The notes under the pieces are model-generated. The model made no database searches and was not told the origin of the DNA. It worked only from the letters and a program-made list of their open reading frames with translations. Below, one piece after another: positions 16,288 to 24,488 of a stretch of DNA of 64,000 bases; the stretch's first letter is position 1, and every line of letters begins with the position of its first letter. Source of the stretch: Pseudomonas kairouanensis (lineage in GTDB: Bacteria; Pseudomonadota; Gammaproteobacteria; Pseudomonadales; Pseudomonadaceae); assembly GCF_004682055.1 (NCBI RefSeq), contig NZ_QUZU01000003.1, forward strand, positions 62,001-126,000, written 5' to 3'. Both the position numbers and the translations under genes were made by a program.

Positions 16288-16983
16288 ATGAGCATCATGC
16301 GGACAGCTCTACCCTTGGTTCTGCTAACCGGTGTATTGACAGGTTGCGCAGGCTTGCAAAAAACCGATTGGCCCACCTGCGCCGCCGTTGGCGGTGTGAC
16401 CGGTGCGGCGATCGGTGCAACTGAAAGCTCTGCCTACGCAGGCTACGGCGCGTTGTTGATCGGCGGTATGGCCGGTGCCTATTGCTGGGTACATGGCGAT
16501 GGCGACGAAGACGGCGATGGCGTGCCGGACAGCCGTGACAAGTGCCCAGGCACGCCCAAAGGCGTGCAGGTGGATGCCGATGGTTGCCCGCCGGTGCCGG
16601 TCGCGGCGGTGGTTGAGGAGGTGGTAGTGGTCAAGGAAGAAACCATCGTGATTCGCGATGTGCACTTCCAGTTCGACTCGGCCAAGCTGACGGCGGCGGA
16701 TAAAACCAAGCTCGACACCATCGCCACGCGCCTGAAACAAGAGGCCCCAAGCGCCCAACTGCGGGTCAGCGGCCATACTGACAGTGTAGGTAAAGACGCC
16801 TACAACCAGAAACTCTCGGAAAAACGCGCCCATTCGGTCACCGATTACCTGATTGGTGCCGGCGTGCCTCGCAGCAACTTTGTGTCCGTGACCGGCGCCG
16901 GCGAAAGCCATCCGGTGGCCGACAACAAAACCGCTGAAGGCCGTGCCTTGAACCGTCGCACGGAAATCCAGATCAACCGCTGA
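16288..16983 (+). CDS. OmpA-family lipoprotein with thrombospondin type 3 repeat
   Basis: 231 residues, preceded by AGGAG at seven bases. The signal peptide ends in VLTGC (Cys20), so the N-terminus is lipidated. A glycine/alanine-rich hydrophobic stretch follows (to about 65), then a calcium-binding TSP3-like segment DGDEDGDGVPDSRDKCPGTP, then an OmpA/Pal peptidoglycan-binding domain with FQFDSAKLT, SGHTDSVGKDAYNQKLSEKR and GRALNRRTEIQI. It should link the outer membrane to peptidoglycan and is of the OprF-C-terminal type. It is probably expressed alone, with a hairpin just after the stop. Confidence 0.92.
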   Translation: MSIMRTALPLVLLTGVLTGCAGLQKTDWPTCAAVGGVTGAAIGATESSAYAGYGALLIGGMAGAYCWVHGDGDEDGDGVPDSRDKCPGTPKGVQVDADGCPPVPVAAVVEEVVVVKEETIVIRDVHFQFDSAKLTAADKTKLDTIATRLKQEAPSAQLRVSGHTDSVGKDAYNQKLSEKRAHSVTDYLIGAGVPRSNFVSVTGAGESHPVADNKTAEGRALNRRTEIQINR

Positions 16984-16990
16984 CAGCCCT

Positions 16991-17019
16991 TGCCCCTGTG
17001 GGATCCACAGGGGCATTGC
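16991..17019 (+). terminator. Hairpin after the OmpA-family gene
   Basis: TGCCCCTGTG (16991-17000), loop GGATC, CACAGGGGCA (17006-17015): a perfect 10-bp stem starting eight bases after the stop. The tail (TTGCC) is not a proper T-tract, so it may be a weak terminator or an mRNA-stabilising hairpin. Confidence 0.55.
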
Positions 17020-17156
17020 CGGCGATCCTCGCTGAACCTTCGCGTTTATTAACTTTTTTGAACCTTCACTGGCAAATCGCCGGTAGAAGTCGTTACTGTG
17101 CGTCCAAAGAAAAAAACCAGACACAGTTTTTCGAAGAAATTCAAGGGAGCTTCACG

Positions 17157-17915
17157 ATGCGCAAGGTTTTACTGTTGGCCCTGTTGGTCAGCCCCGTTGC
17201 CCTGGCCCAGAGCGTCAGTGTTGAAACCAACTCGTTGATGCGCCTGCCCAGCAGTACCAGTGTGCTGCAATTGGAGCGCCTGGACGTGGCGGACTACGGC
17301 ACCCTGCTGATTCCGGCCACCATCAGCCAGGTCACCGTGGACGAGCTGCACCTGGGCCGCGAAGCCCGTATCGCCATTGTGCCGGGTAATACCGCGTTGC
17401 AACTGCAGGTACGCCATGCGCAATTGGATCACGGCAGCCAGATCACCTCGCGCGGCGCCCCCGGTACCCACGAAAAACCTGCCAAGGCCGGGCGCGACCT
17501 GACCTTGCGCATCAATTCCCTGGTGGCCGAAGAACTCTCGGTGGATGCCCGTGGCGGTGCCGGTGCCCAGGGGTACGCCGGGCTGGATGGCGCCAACGGC
17601 GTGGACCCAGGTTGCACCTGGGGTTCGGCCGGGCGCGGAGCCAATGGCGACAACGGTGGCGACGGCTTGCCTGGTGGAGCAGGGGCGCTGGTACGGGTTG
17701 AACTGCCGCAAAGCTTCCCGGCCGAGCAGATCAAGGTGTGGGTGGACGGTGGTGCCGGTGGTCTGGCCGGCACGGCAGGCAAGCCAGGGCGTGGCGGGCA
17801 GTCCAAGGGCTGCCTGGTGTACCAGGCCGACGGCGGCGAGAAGGGCCGCCCTGGGTTGGAAGGGCAGCCGGGGCCTGCGGGGCCTGCGGGTGCTGTGACT
17901 GTCCAAAGGTTTTGA
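17157..17915 (+). CDS. Secreted collagen-like glycine-rich protein
   Basis: 252 residues, starting MRKVLLLALLVSPVALAQ, a clean signal peptide with cleavage after ALA. Residues about 20-130 look like beta-rich repeats (LERLDVADYGTLLIPA, ITVDELHLG-type turns). The C-terminal half is rich in Gly-X-Y-like triplets, for example GAQGYAGLDGANG, GRGANGDNGGDGLPGGAG and GRPGLEGQPGPAGPAG, with two Cys (GCTW and KGCLV). Such tracts form collagen-like helices or flexible spacers. No anchor or membrane segment follows, so it should be periplasmic or extracellular. I do not recognise a named family. The start follows AAGGGAG at about eight bases. Confidence 0.78.
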   Translation: MRKVLLLALLVSPVALAQSVSVETNSLMRLPSSTSVLQLERLDVADYGTLLIPATISQVTVDELHLGREARIAIVPGNTALQLQVRHAQLDHGSQITSRGAPGTHEKPAKAGRDLTLRINSLVAEELSVDARGGAGAQGYAGLDGANGVDPGCTWGSAGRGANGDNGGDGLPGGAGALVRVELPQSFPAEQIKVWVDGGAGGLAGTAGKPGRGGQSKGCLVYQADGGEKGRPGLEGQPGPAGPAGAVTVQRF

Positions 17916-17930
17916 GTCGTTTGGTTTGAC

Positions 17931-18009
17931 GCTATCGGGAGCAAGCCCCCTCCCACACTTTGATATGTGAACGCAGTCAAAATGTGGGAGGGGGCTTGCT
18001 CCCGATAGC
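17931..18009. repeat. REP pair in inverted (tail-to-tail) order
   Basis: GCTATCGGGAGCAAGCCCCC comes first and TGTGGGAGGGGGCTTGCTCC with CCCGATAGC second. The two REP units face the opposite way from the other REPINs here, whose outer ends carry TGTGGGAG. The spacer is short (about 26 bases). It lies between convergent genes, sixteen bases after the collagen-like gene. Confidence 0.88.
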
Positions 18010-18024
18010 GGATTAAAGGTTGAC

Positions 18025-18489
18025 TCAGAACATCGGCCGAGCCGAAGCCACCGCCACCACCACCAACCCCACCAGCAAATTAATCCCCACCAACCGACGA
18101 ATCTGCCCCAACACCGCAGCCCCTGCTGGCCAATCCTCAGCCGCCACCGCCGCGCGCAATGCCGGGAATTTCAACGCCTGGATACGGATAAACAGCGCCG
18201 TCATCACCAGATACAAGCCCATCATCACCTGCACATAACGCGGGGCCGTCTCAAACCCGTTGAAGCGCAGTTGCAGCAAGCCAATGCCGCTGATCGGCAA
18301 AACCGCCACCGCGACCCACACCCACACAAAAAAACGTTGAAACACATTTGCCCATAGCGTGAGCCGGGCAGGGCCCTCAAGCGCCGTCATTGCGGCGGGA
18401 CGCAGGATCATCCAGGCGAAAAACATACCGCCGACCCAGATCAGGGCGGCCAATACATGCAGGGTGTAGGCGAGGCTAAACGCGGTCAT
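18025..18489 (-). CDS. CopD-family integral membrane protein
   Basis: 154 residues with four predicted membrane helices (about 5-25, 48-72, 80-102 and 130-150). The opening FSLAYTLHVLAALIWVGGMFFAW, with a His and a Trp-Val-Gly-Gly motif, is characteristic of the CopD superfamily domain found in copper-uptake protein PcoD/CopD and in heme-like membrane proteins. Its partner CopC is not nearby, so copper transport is only a possibility. It is transcribed alone and divergently from dinG. Confidence 0.82.
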   Translation of the reverse strand: MTAFSLAYTLHVLAALIWVGGMFFAWMILRPAAMTALEGPARLTLWANVFQRFFVWVWVAVAVLPISGIGLLQLRFNGFETAPRYVQVMMGLYLVMTALFIRIQALKFPALRAAVAAEDWPAGAAVLGQIRRLVGINLLVGLVVVAVASARPMF

Positions 18490-18588
18490 TGAAGTACTCC
18501 GTTCTGCGCGGGATTAATTAGCGGGGTATGATAGCGGCCGATCCGAACCACTGAAAATTTATCCAGCGTTTTTTGCGCCCGACTATCC

Positions 18589-20733
18589 ATGATCAGCACT
18601 GAACTCAAAACCACGATCCAGGGCGCCTATTCGCGTTTTCTCGAAGCCAAGAGCTTGAAACCGCGTTATGGCCAACGCCTGATGATCGCCGAAGTGGCCA
18701 AGGTCCTCGGGGATATCGACACCGACGACGAAGGTCGCCGCGAAGGTGAGCCTGCGGTCGTGGCCGTCGAGGCCGGCACCGGTACCGGCAAGACCGTGGC
18801 CTACAGCCTGGCCGCCATTCCCACCGCCAAGGCCGCTGGCAAGCGCCTGGTGATCGCCACCGCCACCGTCGCCCTGCAAGAGCAGATCGTCTACAAAGAC
18901 CTGCCCGACCTCATGCGCAACAGCGGCCTGAACTTTACCTTCGCCCTGGCCAAGGGGCGTGGGCGCTATATGTGCCTGTCCAAGCTCGACGTACTGCTGC
19001 AGGAAGGCCACGCCCAAACCGCCACGGCGTCGTTGTTCGAAGAAGAAGGCTTCAAGATCGAGGTCGATGAAGTCAGCCAGAAGCTGTTCACCAGCATGAT
19101 CGAAAAACTGGCCGGCAATAAGTGGGACGGCGACCGCGACAGCTGGCCCACCGCCCTGGAAGATTCCGACTGGGCGCGCCTGACCACCGATCACAGCCAG
19201 TGTACCAACCGGCATTGCCCCAACTTCGGCCAATGCGCTTTCTACAAGGCCCGTGAAGGTATGGGCAAGGTCGATGTGATCGTCACCAACCATGACATGG
19301 TGCTGGCCGACCTGGCCCTGGGCGGCGGCGCCGTGCTGCCGGATCCGCGCGACACCCTCTACGTCTTCGACGAAGGCCACCACCTGCCGGACAAGGCCAT
19401 CGGCCACTTCGCCCATTACACCCGGCTGCGTTCCACCGCCGATTGGCTGGAGAGCACCGCCAAAAACCTGACCAAGTTGCTCGCCCAGCACCCGTTGCCG
19501 GGCGACCTGGGCAAGTTGATCGAACAGGTGCCGGAGCTGGCGCGGGAGATCAAGACCCAGCAGCAATTCATGTTCAGCGCCTGCGAGCAGGTGGCCGACT
19601 TCAAGCCCGGTGAAGACGTGGAAGGCCGCGAGCGGCCGCGTCACCGCTTTGTCGGCGGCTTGATCCCCGAGCATATGCGCGAAATGGGCATCGAGTTGAA
19701 GAAGGGCTTCTCACGCCTGACTGACCTCTTTACCCGTCTCACCGACCTGCTTAAAGAGGGCATGGACGGCGAGGTCAACATCGGTATCGCCAGCAACCAG
19801 GCCGAAGAATGGTACCCCCTGTTCGGCAGCCTGTTGTCCCGTGCCCAGGGCAACTGGGAGTTGTGGACCGCCTTCACCGTCGAAGACCCGGAAGACAACC
19901 CGCCCATGGCCCGTTGGCTGACCCTGTCGGAAAGCGGTGCCTTGTTTGATATCGAGGTCAACGCCAGCCCCATCCTCGCTGCCGAAATGCTGCGCCGCAA
20001 CCTGTGGAACGTGGCCTACGGCTGCCTGGTGACCTCGGCGACGCTCACCGCCCTGGGCACCTTCGACCGCTTCCGCATGCGCGCAGGCCTGCCGAAAAAG
20101 GCCGTGACCGCCGTGGTGCCAAGCCCCTTCCATCACGCTGATGCCGGCGTGCTGCGGGTGCCCGACCTCAAGGCCGACCCGCGTGATGCAGCCGCCCATA
20201 CGGCGGCGATCATTCGCGACCTGCCGGAATTGGTCGAAGGTTCACGCGGCACCCTGGTGCTGTTTTCGTCACGTAAACAGATGCAGGACGTGTTCGACGG
20301 CCTCGACCGTGACTGGCGCAAGCAGGTGTTTATCCAGGGCAACCTCTCCAAGCAGGAAACCCTCAACAAACACAAGGCACGGGTGGACGGTGGCGATTCC
20401 AGCGTACTGTTCGGCCTAGCCAGTTTCGCCGAAGGCGTGGACTTGCCCGGTGCTTATTGTGAGCACGTGGTGATCGCCAAGATCCCGTTCTCGGTGCCGG
20501 ACGATCCGGTTGAGGCCGCATTGGCCGAGTGGATCGAAGCGCGGGGCGGCAACCCGTTCATGGAAATCTCCGTGCCGGATGCGTCCCTGAAGCTGGTCCA
20601 GGCCTGCGGGCGCTTGCTGCGCACCGAGCAAGACCGGGGCACCATCACCTTGCTTGACCGCCGTTTGGTCACTCAGCGCTACGGCAAAGCTATTCTTAAT
20701 GCTTTGCCGCCCTTCAGGCGCGAAATTTCTTAA
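18589..20733 (+). CDS. dinG: ATP-dependent DNA helicase DinG
   Basis: 714 residues, close to the Escherichia coli DinG length. The XPD-like helicase core has Walker A GTGTGKT (63-69), the DEAH-type box FDEGHH, and motif VI QACGRLLRTEQDRG near the C-terminus. Four cysteines, Cys129 (GRYMC) and Cys205, Cys210 and Cys216 (CTNRHCPNFGQC), form the expected iron-sulfur cluster. DinG unwinds 5'-tailed DNA, R-loops and D-loops and helps clear transcription-replication conflicts. In Escherichia coli it is SOS-controlled; I see no clear LexA box in the short upstream gap here. Confidence 0.97.
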   Translation: MISTELKTTIQGAYSRFLEAKSLKPRYGQRLMIAEVAKVLGDIDTDDEGRREGEPAVVAVEAGTGTGKTVAYSLAAIPTAKAAGKRLVIATATVALQEQIVYKDLPDLMRNSGLNFTFALAKGRGRYMCLSKLDVLLQEGHAQTATASLFEEEGFKIEVDEVSQKLFTSMIEKLAGNKWDGDRDSWPTALEDSDWARLTTDHSQCTNRHCPNFGQCAFYKAREGMGKVDVIVTNHDMVLADLALGGGAVLPDPRDTLYVFDEGHHLPDKAIGHFAHYTRLRSTADWLESTAKNLTKLLAQHPLPGDLGKLIEQVPELAREIKTQQQFMFSACEQVADFKPGEDVEGRERPRHRFVGGLIPEHMREMGIELKKGFSRLTDLFTRLTDLLKEGMDGEVNIGIASNQAEEWYPLFGSLLSRAQGNWELWTAFTVEDPEDNPPMARWLTLSESGALFDIEVNASPILAAEMLRRNLWNVAYGCLVTSATLTALGTFDRFRMRAGLPKKAVTAVVPSPFHHADAGVLRVPDLKADPRDAAAHTAAIIRDLPELVEGSRGTLVLFSSRKQMQDVFDGLDRDWRKQVFIQGNLSKQETLNKHKARVDGGDSSVLFGLASFAEGVDLPGAYCEHVVIAKIPFSVPDDPVEAALAEWIEARGGNPFMEISVPDASLKLVQACGRLLRTEQDRGTITLLDRRLVTQRYGKAILNALPPFRREIS

Positions 20734-20739
20734 GCCACT

Positions 20740-20760
20740 GTGGGCGGTTTCGCCCACTTT
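20740..20760 (+). terminator. Short terminator-like hairpin after dinG
   Basis: GTGGGCG (20740-20746), loop GTTT, CGCCCAC (20751-20757), then TTTGTGG. The stem is GC-rich but the T-run is only three bases, so termination is probably partial. Confidence 0.55.
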
Positions 20761-20821
20761 GTGGTCTACCTCAATCATGTCACCAGGCCATTCATCGGCC
20801 GTCCGGGAGAACCTTGTTCGT

Positions 20822-23119
20822 ATGATTCGCACGCTGCCTGCTCTATTTGCCCTGTTGTTCGCTGCGCCCTTGCTGGCCGCACCTGCCGGGCAACAGACCC
20901 TGTTCAACTTCGTCCGGCCTGCCGATGTGGTCAAGGTGGCGACCCAGGACGCCAGCCTGCCCCAATACAACGCCGAACAAACCCCCGAAGGCGAGGTGCT
21001 GCGCCGTATCACCTTTAACCCTGCCGCCGAACCGAGCCTGGTGCTCAGCCCGCAAGCGGGTGTGTGGGACTGGTCCCAGTCCAGCGCCATGAGCCTGCGT
21101 ATCCAGAGCGCGATGGACTGGGCGCTGACCCTCTACGTCAAGGTGCAGAGTGCCGACGGCAAGACCTTGCTCAGTCGCATCGACCTGCCGGCAGGGCCCG
21201 CGCAGACCCTGCTGATTCCGCTGCAAGCCAATTCGCCGCTGAGCCAGGGCATGAAGGCCGGGCCGCCGATGCCGATCACCGTAGACGGCCAGCGTGTAAT
21301 GCTGGGCAGCAGCGCGGGTGAAATCGACCGCAGCCAGGTGGTCTCGGTCACGCTGTCGATGATCAAGCCCAACGTTGCCCAAAGCATCCTGTTGGAGCGC
21401 TTTGGCGTTCAGGACAGCGAGCCGGTATTCAAGGCCGCCTACAGCGAACTGGTGGATGCCTACGGCCAGTCCACCCGTGCCCGCTGGCCAGAGAAGGTCA
21501 GCAGCGACGAACAACTCAAGGCCGCCGCCGCCAGGGAGCAGCAACAGCTTCAGGGCTGGCTGGCTACGCGGGATAAATCCGCCCTGGACCCATACGGCGG
21601 CTGGAACAAAGGGCCTGCCTTCGACGCTAGCGGGTTTTTCCGCACCGAGAAGCGCGACGGCCGCTGGTACCTGGTGACGCCGGAAGGTCATCCCTTCTAT
21701 TCGCTGGGTGTAAACACCGTGGCCCCGGACAACAGCCAGACCTACGTGGCGGGCCGCGAATGGATGTTCGCGGCGTTGCCCAAGGGGGGTGAACCCTTCG
21801 ACAAGTATTACGGCAGCAGCGATAGCCGCACCGGCAATGGCGCGGGCGAGGGCCGCAGTTTTGGTGCCGGGCGCTGGTATGACTTCTATGGCGCCAACCT
21901 GCAACGCACCTATGGCGGCGACGGCTTCGACCAGAAACGCTGGGTTACCCACACCCTCGACCGCCTGCAAGCCTGGGGTTTCAACACCGTGGGCAACTGG
22001 AGCGACGAGGAGTTGGCCACCGCCGACCGCGTGCCCTACACCTTGCCGCTGTCGATTGTCGGCGATTACGCCAGCATCAGTACCGGCACCGACTGGTGGG
22101 GGGGCATGCCCGACCCGTTCGACCCGCGCTTTGCCATGGCCACCGAGCGCGCCGTGGCCATTGCCGCTCGCGATCACCGTGACGACCCTTGGTTGATCGG
22201 TTTCTTCGCCGATAACGAGCTGGCCTGGGCCGGTCCCGGCGATGACCCGAAATCCCGCTACGCCCTGGCCTACGGCACGCTGCGCATGACCACCGATGTA
22301 CCGGCCAAGCGTGCGTTCCTCAAGCAACTGCGCGACAAATACCGCAACGAAGCGGGCCTGTCGAAGGCCTGGGGCATCCAGCTGGCCGGTTGGGAGTTGA
22401 TGGAAGACCCAGGCTTCGAGCCGCCGATGCCGAATGCCGAGCACCCGGAAATCGAAGCAGACTTCAAATACTTCCAGAAGACTTTCGCCGACGCCTACTT
22501 CAAAACCATCTCCGACTCGCTTAAATGGCACGCGCCCAACCAACTGTTGCTGGGCGGTCGCTATGCGGTGAGCACCCCGGAAGCGGTGGCATCGTGCGCC
22601 CAGTACTGCGATGTGCTGAGCTTCAACATGTACACCCTCAAACCCCAGGACGGTTACGACTTTGCCGCGCTGCGCGCGCTGGACAAACCGGTGTTGATTA
22701 CCGAGTTCAACTTTGGCTCCGCCGACCGTGGCCCGTTCTGGGGTGGGGTAACCCAATTGGCGAAGGAAGACGACCGTGGCGTGGCCTATGGCAACTTCCT
22801 CAAGCAGGCCATGGCCGAACCGTCGATTGTCGGTGTGCATTGGTTCCAATACCTCGATCAGCCGGTGACCGGTCGCTTGCTGGACGGTGAAAACGGCCAT
22901 TTTGGTCTGGTCGGTATCACCGATGTACCGTTCCAGGGCTTTGTCGAAAGCGTGCGTAAAAGCAACCTGGCGGCGGTCGATCAACTGGGCAAGGAAGCTG
23001 AAAAGGCCAAGGCCGCGAGCGCTGTTCGCGAGCGCGAAGGCGGCAATGCTGGGCATGAGGGCAAAGGCGCAGGGAAGGGCGGTGGACACGCCGGTGGGCA
23101 CGGCGGCAATGGCCATTGA
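20822..23119 (+). CDS. GH50/beta-agarase-like glycoside hydrolase, secreted
   Basis: 765 residues from MIRTLPALFALLFAAPLLAAP, a signal peptide. An N-terminal beta-sandwich (about 20-220) precedes a TIM barrel that begins with FFRTEKRDGRWYLVTPEGHP and SLGVNTV. The acid/base motif FADNELAW (Asn465-Glu466) and the nucleophile motif PVLITEFNFG (Glu628) match clan GH-A enzymes of the GH50 agarase type. The tail is Gly/His-rich (GKGGGHAGGHGGNGH). I chose the internal ATG at 20822 because the longer frame from 20654 lies inside dinG. The natural substrate is uncertain: soil pseudomonads are not known for agar use, so a related beta-galactan or exopolysaccharide is possible. Confidence 0.8.
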   Translation: MIRTLPALFALLFAAPLLAAPAGQQTLFNFVRPADVVKVATQDASLPQYNAEQTPEGEVLRRITFNPAAEPSLVLSPQAGVWDWSQSSAMSLRIQSAMDWALTLYVKVQSADGKTLLSRIDLPAGPAQTLLIPLQANSPLSQGMKAGPPMPITVDGQRVMLGSSAGEIDRSQVVSVTLSMIKPNVAQSILLERFGVQDSEPVFKAAYSELVDAYGQSTRARWPEKVSSDEQLKAAAAREQQQLQGWLATRDKSALDPYGGWNKGPAFDASGFFRTEKRDGRWYLVTPEGHPFYSLGVNTVAPDNSQTYVAGREWMFAALPKGGEPFDKYYGSSDSRTGNGAGEGRSFGAGRWYDFYGANLQRTYGGDGFDQKRWVTHTLDRLQAWGFNTVGNWSDEELATADRVPYTLPLSIVGDYASISTGTDWWGGMPDPFDPRFAMATERAVAIAARDHRDDPWLIGFFADNELAWAGPGDDPKSRYALAYGTLRMTTDVPAKRAFLKQLRDKYRNEAGLSKAWGIQLAGWELMEDPGFEPPMPNAEHPEIEADFKYFQKTFADAYFKTISDSLKWHAPNQLLLGGRYAVSTPEAVASCAQYCDVLSFNMYTLKPQDGYDFAALRALDKPVLITEFNFGSADRGPFWGGVTQLAKEDDRGVAYGNFLKQAMAEPSIVGVHWFQYLDQPVTGRLLDGENGHFGLVGITDVPFQGFVESVRKSNLAAVDQLGKEAEKAKAASAVREREGGNAGHEGKGAGKGGGHAGGHGGNGH

Positions 23120-23200
23120 TTAAGGGGTGACGGGTTCACAAATCCTACAAGGGCTGGAACAATGTCCGCCACTTTTTAGCGTTTTTTCTGAGGGCGTCCG

Positions 23201-24346
23201 GTGCAGATTCAGGGTCATTACGAACTCCAGTTCGAAGCGGTACGCGAAGCTTTTGCCGCGTTGTTCGATGACCCGCAAGAGCGTGGCGCCGGGCTCTGCA
23301 TCCAGATCGGTGGCCAAACCGTGGTCGATCTGTGGGCGGGCACCGCCGATAAGGACGGCGCCGAGGCCTGGCACAGCGACACCATCGTCAACCTGTTCTC
23401 TTGCACCAAGACCTTTACCGCCGTCACGGCCCTGCAACTGGTGGCCGAAGGCAAGCTGCAACTGGATGCTCCGGTTGCCAAATACTGGCCGGAATTTGCC
23501 GCCGCCGGGAAAGAAACCATCACCCTGCGCCAGTTGCTCTGCCATCAGGCCGGGCTGCCGGCGATTCGTGAAATGCTGCCCACCGAAGCCCTGTACGACT
23601 GGCAGTTGATGGTCGACACCCTGGCCGCCGAAGCGCCGTGGTGGACGCCGGGCCAGGGCCATGGCTACGAGGCCATCACCTATGGCTGGCTGGTGGGTGA
23701 ACTGCTGCGTCGCGCCGATGGTCGTGGCCCGGGAGAATCGATCGTGGCGCGGGTTGCACGGCCGCTCGGGCTGGACTTTCACGTAGGTTTGGCTGATGAA
23801 GAGTTTTATCGCGTCGCCCATATAGCGCGCAGCAAAGGCAATATGGGTGATGAAGCCGCACAACGGTTATTGCAAGTAATGATGCGTGAGCCGACGGCGA
23901 TGACTACACGAGCATTTGCCAATCCACCGTCTATTCTGACCAGCACTAATAAGCCCGAATGGCGACGCATGCAGCAGCCAGCGGCAAATGGCCACGGTAA
24001 TGCACGCAGCCTGGCGGGTTTTTATAGCGGGTTGTTGGACGGAAGTTTGCTCGAAGCCGACATGCTCGAACAATTGACCCGTGAGCACAGTATCGGGCCG
24101 GATAAAACATTGTTGACACAAACCCGTTTTGGCCTGGGTTGCATGTTGGATCAACCGCAACTGCCCAATGCCACGTTCGGCCTTGGCCCGCGTGCGTTTG
24201 GTCACCCTGGGGCAGGTGGTTCGGTGGGGTTTGCCGACCCGGAGCATGATGTAGCGTTTGGTTTCGTGACTAATACATTGGGCCCTTATGTACTTATGGA
24301 CCCACGCGCACAGAAGTTGGTCGGAATATTGGCCGGTTGTCTGTAA
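23201..24346 (+). CDS. Serine hydrolase, class C beta-lactamase fold (EstB-like)
   Basis: 381 residues with a GTG start seven bases after GAGGG. The SxxK motif is SCTK (Ser67, Lys70) and the second catalytic Tyr lies in GYEAITYGWLVGEL. The late HPGAGGSVGFADP replaces the KTG triad as in esterase-type members. No signal peptide is seen, so it should be cytoplasmic and is more likely an esterase or peptidase than a resistance enzyme. It follows the glycoside hydrolase by about 80 bases and may share its mRNA. The last third uses noticeably more AT-rich codons than neighbouring genes. Confidence 0.88.
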   Translation: MQIQGHYELQFEAVREAFAALFDDPQERGAGLCIQIGGQTVVDLWAGTADKDGAEAWHSDTIVNLFSCTKTFTAVTALQLVAEGKLQLDAPVAKYWPEFAAAGKETITLRQLLCHQAGLPAIREMLPTEALYDWQLMVDTLAAEAPWWTPGQGHGYEAITYGWLVGELLRRADGRGPGESIVARVARPLGLDFHVGLADEEFYRVAHIARSKGNMGDEAAQRLLQVMMREPTAMTTRAFANPPSILTSTNKPEWRRMQQPAANGHGNARSLAGFYSGLLDGSLLEADMLEQLTREHSIGPDKTLLTQTRFGLGCMLDQPQLPNATFGLGPRAFGHPGAGGSVGFADPEHDVAFGFVTNTLGPYVLMDPRAQKLVGILAGCL

Positions 24347-24488
24347 ACCCCTTGCTGTTTCACGTTTTTTTGTTACAAAGGCAACTATAAGAAGGTGCTG
24401 TAGGAAAAGTTGTAACTTTATTCTCCTTCAAGCGTCTGTTTAACGGGTCATCCAGGCCCTCCGGTTTTTCTCATTTTGTGGATATATC

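Noticed and set aside
20843..23116. 757-residue minus-strand frame
   Set aside because: It is fully antisense to the glycoside hydrolase, which has a signal peptide and catalytic motifs, while this frame has none.
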